A stretch of DNA of 64,000 nucleotides from Bos javanicus (lineage: Eukaryota > Chordata > Mammalia > Artiodactyla > Bovidae), in assembly GCF_032452875.1 (NCBI RefSeq), contig NC_083882.1, positions 59,163,614 through 59,227,613 of the forward strand, given 5' to 3'. Below the pieces are notes generated by a model. The model made no database searches. It had not been told where the DNA came from and worked only from the letters and a program-made list of their open reading frames with translations. The translations under genes and the position numbers were made by a program. This document shows positions 58,150 through 64,000 of this stretch, one piece after another. Each line of letters starts with the position of its first letter. Position 1 is the stretch's first letter.

Positions 58150-58930
58150 GTTACTAAAACAAGATCCATGTAATTCCCACACCTTTACCTTCATTTCAGA
58201 GTTTATAATTCTCTCCCTTTATCTCCATTTTGTACTCCCGTATCTCAATACAAAGCTTATCTTTGCTCCTTTTCTGTCTTCTCTAGGGCTTATTTCAGTC
58301 AATTTTGCTTTCCCTTATCAGTCTTCAATCCATTCTGCACTAGTATCTTTCCTTCAGTCTACAAAACTGTTCAAAAGTGAACCATGCTGAAAGCAAATCA
58401 TAATGACTAAAATCTCTCCTTGACTATTTTCCTTACGCAAATACCACCATCATTCTGTTTTCTTTCATATCTTGACCTCTTATTTGTAAATATTTATTTA
58501 TCTGGCTGTGCCGGGTCTTAGTTGTGATGCGCAGGGATCTTTAGTTGTGGCATGCAAGGTCTTAGTCACAGCATACAGGATCCAGTTCCCTGACCAGGAA
58601 TCCAGCCTGGACCACCTGCCTGGGAAGCATGGAGTCCTAGCCACTAGACCACCAAGAAAGTCCTGATATCATGACTTATTAAAGTCTCCACTACATCTAA
58701 CTTTTCATCTGTATTTCATTTATCCACTTCTAGTATACTTTCTGTAGGAACTATTTCCTTAAAAATTAATGGTGACCTCTTAATTACCAGACCCAATATC
58801 CTCTTCACTTACTTAACCTCTTCAGCTTTTGATACTGTTTATCCATCCTTCCATAAAAATCTGTGCTCCATTGCAGTCTCCAGAATCACTCCTGTAGCTT
58901 TGTCTCTCTAACTCTAATTTTTTCACAAAA
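58150..58930 (+). mobile_element. L2 LINE region (ancient), split by CHR SINE
   Basis: 58665-58930 carries 'taatggtgacctcttaattaccagacccaatatcc ... acctcttcagcttttgatactgtttatcca', the L2 reverse-transcriptase block (LTSSAFDTVY-like). The part before the CHR SINE, 58150-58490, is pyrimidine-rich and may belong to it, but this is less sure. Confidence 0.5.
58492..58664 (-). mobile_element. CHR-type SINE, antisense
   Basis: TTTATCTGGCTGTGCCGGGT, CTTAGTTGTGATGCGCAGGG, CAGTTCCCTGACCAGGAATC and CTAGACCACCAAGAAAGTCC form the reverse complement of a cetartiodactyl tRNA-derived CHR SINE. Confidence 0.88.
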
Positions 58931-59402
58931 TCCTCTTTCTGTGTTCCATGAGTCAGAGCATGTCTTCTGTGAGTTGTTCACAAGGTATAGGTAGTCCTCG
59001 AGATGTGCATTTACTGACGGCAGTACTGTGAAATTCCTCCATGATCATCCATAGAGTAAATGAGAGATGAGTAACTTGCCAAGATAACAGATAGTGGAAT
59101 GAACAGAGATAGGGGTCTTCCTGGTTGTTAAAATTGACATCAAATTAAGTAAGGTATGTACTAATAACTAGGACTTCAGCTTTGGTAATGGCAAACAATA
59201 ATTTGGATCAACCATCCCACTCAGAACTAGAAAAAAAATCTAGAAAAGATTTTTTTTTTTTAAGTAAGTAATTTTGAAAGCACCAGAGGCTTAATACTGC
59301 AGTGAAAAATATCCAGAAGAAGGAAACTCAAAGTGGTTAGCCCAGCATTTGTAGCTGCCACTTGCCATTTCCACAAGGGGCAGCTGAGAAACTAAATATT
59401 CA

Positions 59403-59480
59403 ATACGAAAATACTGAATCACTGTGTTGTACACATGAAACTAACAATTTTGTAAATCAACTATACTTCAAAGAATAAAA
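59403..59480 (+). mobile_element. Ruminant L1 3' tip
   Basis: TACTGAATCACTGTGTTGTA, CACATGAAACTAACA and ATCAACTATACTTCAAAG then A-rich sequence: the final bases of ruminant L1. Confidence 0.8.
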
Positions 59481-60342
59481 ATGAAAGAAAATGTACAACT
59501 GAAAGACTGCAACTCATGGAACTTTAAAATGATAGTAAACGTCTTACATTTCTGCACAGCGTTTTTATGGTGAGAAAAAAATCTTCCTAGATTTACATAT
59601 ATTGTGTATGATTTTGCTTTTCTCTTTTTAATGGCGCCATACCTACTTCCGAATCTATAAATTACACTTTTCTCATAGAAACCTCTTTGATGATGAAGAA
59701 AACCATGTTTAAAAGCCAGCCAGATGGTTCTCCCATTTCCTATTATGTACATTCGTGATATTCATGGGGTAGGGAGGGGTTAGGGTGAAGGGGAAAAAAC
59801 AACTATCATGAGTGTTGAACCAATCTAGTTATTCTAGAATCTATCATTGTTCCTTTGAAGAAATTCAACATTTGTCTTACAACCAGAGAATAAACATCAG
59901 CTGCTAGAGAAAGCTATTGAATTTCAAAATCCCTTTGAAATGTCACGTTAACCTGTTTAACTTGCAGTCAGTTCTTTAAAGCACCAAACATTTCCTGATG
60001 ACTTCCAGATCTAAGGCTGCTTATATTTCTCTAACTTAAAAGTTTGTTTCCTTCACTTGCAAACGAACTGTGGTGAATGACTAAGCATGTTTCAGCCTGG
60101 GAGAAGCGTATCACAACTGCAATCTGTGCGTAGTTGTTCACAGGTTAGTTCAATTTGTGAACAGGGTCAAATGGAAAATCTGATCATTTGACTAAAACTA
60201 CAAAGCTCTAGCCTTTATTTTTTAATGGCAGTCCATTAAATTTTAATCTTTTAAGTTGTATGTGTTTCATTGATTATCTTTTATTCTGAGATGTGTAGAA
60301 ATCAGACAACCATTAATTTAATATCTGACTCAACAATATCTG

Positions 60343-60433
60343 TGTCCTCAGTCGTGTCTGACTTTGTAACACCATGAACCGTGGCGCATCAGGCTCCTCT
60401 GTCCATGGGATTTTCCAGGGAGGAATACTGAAG
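60343..60433 (-). mobile_element. Bov-tA SINE fragment, antisense
   Basis: CAGTCGTGTCTGACTTTG, CAGGCTCCTCTGTCCATGGG and ATTTTCCAGGGAGGAATAC. The SINE 5' half is missing. Confidence 0.85.
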
Positions 60434-60699
60434 AAACATCTCAATTGAAGCCACATTTCCCAAATCTGACCCTGTGTTAGTTAAAGGATGTGTTGACAAT
60501 TTCTACCTATTAAACTCATCTGGCTCCTTTGTTCCTGATGCTCCCTACTTTGTTTTAGAAGATTCCAATCTTGCCATCAACCAACCAACCCAGGCAGCGT
60601 ACTAGTAAGGCTAATCTGGGTAGGAGTTTTGTGCTAGACACAAAGAATAGAAGGGATGGAATGATTTCTGATGATCTGCATAGATCAAATATTCTAGAC

Positions 60700-61015
60700 T
60701 AGTGCTATCCAATAGAATTATAATACAAGTCACCAATTTGAGCCACATTATAATTTTAAATTTAGAGAAGTCACATTGAGAAAAGTATAAGGAAATCAGT
60801 GAAATTAGTAATATAGTCTAGTTTAATGTATCCAATATACTTTAGCATGTAAACAATATAAAAATGAGATAGTTTACATTCCTCTTTTTTTTGTACTAAG
60901 TCCTTGAAATCTGGTATATGTTTTATACTTAAAGCACATCTCAATCTGCATTTTGAGAATTATAGGCTCTTGAAAACTCTAAATGTGTAGTGGTTACCAG
61001 ATTGGACAGCATAGT
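60700..61015. mobile_element. MER-type DNA transposon fossil
   Basis: 'ctagtgctatccaatagaattataa' at the left and 'gtggttaccagattggacagcatag' at the right read as inverted-terminal-like ends, with 'acttaaagcacatctcaatctgca' inside. Same family as 20822-21010; the name is not certain. Confidence 0.55.
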
Positions 61016-61639
61016 TTTAAACTCAGAATAAATGCCAGATTTTTCTGTATATCTGGCTTTGTCATAGAGGTGACCAGCTTTTCACCTTTTAAAAAAGCTT
61101 CTCTTCCATAATAACTATCTAGTAATAATTGAATAAACAGTTTCTTCTATTGTACTGTGTCATACATGCAGGAGGATATAAGCCATATCCCCTGAAGTCA
61201 TGCAGTGCACTGACCCTGACCATGAAGAAGCTACATCATTTCATTCTCTAAAGGGCTAGTGGATTTGATACAGTTACAAAACAGCCTTAAATAAAACAGA
61301 TTTTTGTGCCAACATCCAAAATCAAACAAAATGATTCTAACATCCTCTCTAAAAAATTGCTTCAGCATAACTATACCAGGGTTGCCATTCAGATCAACAT
61401 TAAAAGTTGAGTGTAAATTCTGAGTAAATTGGGCATTCCTGACCAGAAACAAGTAACTACAGCATATATGAAGCCAGGAATGGGTGCTTCCAATGAAAGA
61501 TATTTAAAGTTAATGGTTACTCTTTTAAAGGAAGGTGGAGCTTTTTCCCTCCCCGTACCCTTCACCACACCAAAAAAACATATTGCTATCTTACTCAAAT
61601 GTTATAGAGTATTGACCTGAATAGTCTTGAAGACTAAAT

Positions 61640-61995
61640 GCCAAGAAAAAGAAATGTAAAAAGTCAAAATGATTGTCTGAGGAGGCCTTATAAATAAAGG
61701 AAAGAAAAGAAGAGAAGCTAAAGGCAAAGGAGAAAAGGAAAGATATACCCAGTTGAATGCACAATTCTAAAAATGTAACGAGAGATAAGAAAGCCTTCCT
61801 CAGTGATCAATGCAAAGAAATAGAGGAAAACAATAGAATGAGAAAGACTAGAGATCTCTTCAAGAAAATGAGAGATATCAAGGGAACATTTCATGCAAAG
61901 ATGGGCTCAATAAAGGACAGAAGTGGTATGGACCTAACAGAAGCAGAAGATATTAAGAACAGGTGGCAAGAATACACAGAAGAATTATACACACA
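61640..61995 (+). mobile_element. BovB LINE, internal ORF fragment
   Basis: Corresponds to the linker between endonuclease and RT (compare 30895-31235): reads ARDKKAFLSDQCKEIEENN-like sequence and MGSIKDRSGMDLTEAEDIKN. It has neither the BovB 3' end nor the 5' end. Confidence 0.93.
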
Positions 61996-62822
61996 CAAAA
62001 AAAGCCAAAATTATAGTTCATATGCAACAGCTATTTTACAGAGACATCTTTAGCATGATTTCTGTTAAACAACTACTTATATGCATTTCATTTTTAGAAT
62101 AACAATTTTCTTGCCATTGAATGAAAAAAATTCCCCCAAATTCTTCCAGGCACCAATTTGCTTTTACCCAATGAAGTGCTCTGTGGTGTCTTTAAATGAC
62201 ATCATTTGGAACAGATACAGCATCCTTTGAGGAAAGGGCACATTGTTAAGTTTGTTAAAAGCTATAATGGGCATCTTGAGTCTTTTCCTCAGAGGTAAAA
62301 AAAAATCTCAATGCTAGCAGTTAATAAATGTTAATAAGAATATTTTAAAATAGTGGCTACAATATTGCAGTGTTAATTGCATTACTCACTGAAAGAAATG
62401 CAATGAGTCATATTTTATAGTTGTTACTTATGCAATTTGGAGAACTTTTTAGGCTCTTGATAAAGAATGAGGGAACTCCAAACCTGATAAAATGAGTCTA
62501 GAAAAATAATTTCCTTTCTTTAATAAGGTTTAGGAAATTTGTAATTAAGACGAAAGCAACCTGAAACTGTGTTATGAATTTATAGTCTTTTCAAACTCAA
62601 CAGGATCAGTTGATTTGAATTGTTCCCAACCTTTACAAAATCAAAGATCATTTTTGCTACTTCTTATTTCCAGCTTTTCTAACAATATGAACCTATTGTT
62701 TAAGGGGAAAAGATATGTTTTTACCAAATAGAAATAGAATTTATTTTCCTATCTCATTAGTGAAAGGCATATACAATTACAAATCAGCTTCTGTTCAGTG
62801 TAAAACAAAGGGTGTTACAATG

Positions 62823-63618
62823 ATCAGTTCAGTTCAGTTGCTCAGTCATGTCTGACTCTGCGACCCCATGGACTGTAGCATGCCAGGCTTCCCTATCCAT
62901 CACCAACTCCTGGAGCTTTCTCAAACTCATGTCCATCAAGTCGGTGATGCCATCCACCATCTCATCCTCTGCCGTCCCCTTCTCCTCCTGCCTTCAATCT
63001 TTCCTAGCATCGGGGTCTTTTCAAACGAGTCAGTTCTTCACATCAGGTGGCCAAAGTATTGGAGTTTCAGCTTCAGCAACAGTCCTTCCAATGAACATTC
63101 AGGAGTGATTTCCTTTAGGATGGACTGGTGTGATCACCTTGCAGTCCAAGAGACTCTCAAGAGTCTTCTCCAACACCACAGTTCAAAAGCGTCAATCCTT
63201 CGTCGCTCAACTTTCTTCTCAGTCCAACTGTTAACATCCGTACATGACTACTGGAAAAACCATAGCTTTGACTAGACGGACCTTTGTCGGCGAAGTAATG
63301 TCTCTACTTTTTAATATGCTGTCTAGGTTGGTCATAGCTTTTCTTCTAAGGAGCAAGCATCTTTTAATTTCATGGCTGCAGTCACCATCTGCAGTGATTT
63401 TGGAGCCCCAGAAAATAAAGTCTGTCGCTGTTTCCATTGTTTCCCCATCTATTTGCCATGAAGTGATGGGACCGAAAGCCATTATCTTAGTTTTTTGAAT
63501 GTTGAGTTTTAAGCCAGCTTTTTCACTTTTCTCTTTCACTTTCATCAAAAGGCTCTTTAGTTTCTCTTCACTTTCTGCCAGAAGGGTGGTGTCATCTGCA
63601 CATCTGAGGTTATTGATA
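62823..63618 (-). mobile_element. BovB LINE, 0.8 kb, antisense
   Basis: Antisense copy. Tail GATCAGTTCAGTTCAGTTGC is at the left and the RT YADD region (reads RCADDTTLLAES, Tyr replaced by Cys) at the right, near 63580-63610. It ends abruptly at GAGGTTATTGATAT. Confidence 0.94.
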
Positions 63619-64000
63619 TGGATCAAAATAATTCTGGAGAAAAGGAAGACAGATGGATCAGACAAACACAGAAGACTTAACTACACTAAGAAGCTAAAGT
63701 AAGTTAGTGGGTTCTCGAAAATTACATGTCCATGTTTATTTACTGCAGAGTGATAAATGTGCTCACAGCTCAACTCAGAAATGCCTGACTCCTTCCTAAC
63801 TAAGAAAATTGATACTTCAAAAAGAACAAGGTGAATGCTTAAATGTAAGCTCCTTCACACCTCTCCTTGTAACAACCTTCACCTCTTCTGCTAATTAAGT
63901 CCTTTTCATCATCCAAAACTCAAATGTTCTGGTCATGAGAATGCTGCCACCTACTACAGGGAGCATAAGTAACTAAGGGTCTAAGCGGCTGCTCTCAGAA

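Larger units (their letters stand above)
53734..64000. other. Downstream flank, no gene recognised
   Basis: This sequence lies 3' of METTL15. The repeats in it are listed separately. The stretches 54115-54400, 54865-55960, 56215-57330, 57525-58140, 59485-60340, 60435-60695, 61020-61630, 62000-62820 and 63620-64000 show no gene, RNA gene or repeat that I can name. The ORFs in them are short and without family motifs. Confidence 0.7.

Noticed and set aside
150..62000. Bov-tA copies as tRNA genes
   Set aside because: They keep box B-like sequence but lack a foldable tRNA, and they carry SINE bodies and tails.
1..64000. CRISPR array, prokaryotic operon or phage
   Set aside because: Spliced exons, SINEs and LINEs show a mammalian genome. 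The recurring repeats are dispersed and not regularly spaced.

Overview
The window is vertebrate nuclear DNA from a ruminant, most likely cattle or another bovid. The evidence is the dense set of lineage-specific repeats: BovB (RTE-class) LINEs, tRNA-Glu-derived Bov-tA SINEs, CHR-type cetruminant SINEs and the ruminant L1 3' end. These sit beside older mammalian MIR, L2, MER5A, MLT1-type and ancient L1 fossils.

One protein-coding gene can be supported. Three coding exons on the + strand (10434-10625, 16679-16857, 51832-52277) splice in frame into the last ~272 codons of METTL15, the RsmH/MraW-family mitochondrial 12S rRNA N4-cytidine methyltransferase. The last exon ends at a stop codon followed by the 3' UTR. 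The first coding exons, including the N-terminal mitochondrial targeting region and the first SAM-binding loop, are not here and must lie upstream of position 1.

Layout: 1-10433 is the 3' part of an upstream METTL15 intron. 10626-16678 (6.05 kb) and 16858-51831 (34.97 kb) are complete introns. From 52278 onward there is 3' UTR and then downstream flank with no second gene recognised. Nearly every long ORF outside the three exons belongs to a retrotransposon or is a chance frame.

The most structured non-genic region is in the large intron. It holds a full-length BovB at 29456-33089 flanked by an 11-bp target-site duplication, inserted into an older MIR and itself interrupted by two SINEs. Further along are a 5'-truncated sense BovB at 41973-43226 with its own duplication, and an antisense BovB at 44655-46170 carrying a younger sense BovB inside it. 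The opposed copies could fold into long intronic double-stranded RNA. Many SINEs still show direct repeats at their ends, which fixes their boundaries. I found no RNA gene, CRISPR array or credible undescribed system; the leads below are about retroelement history, RNA structure and METTL15 splicing or 3'-end formation.
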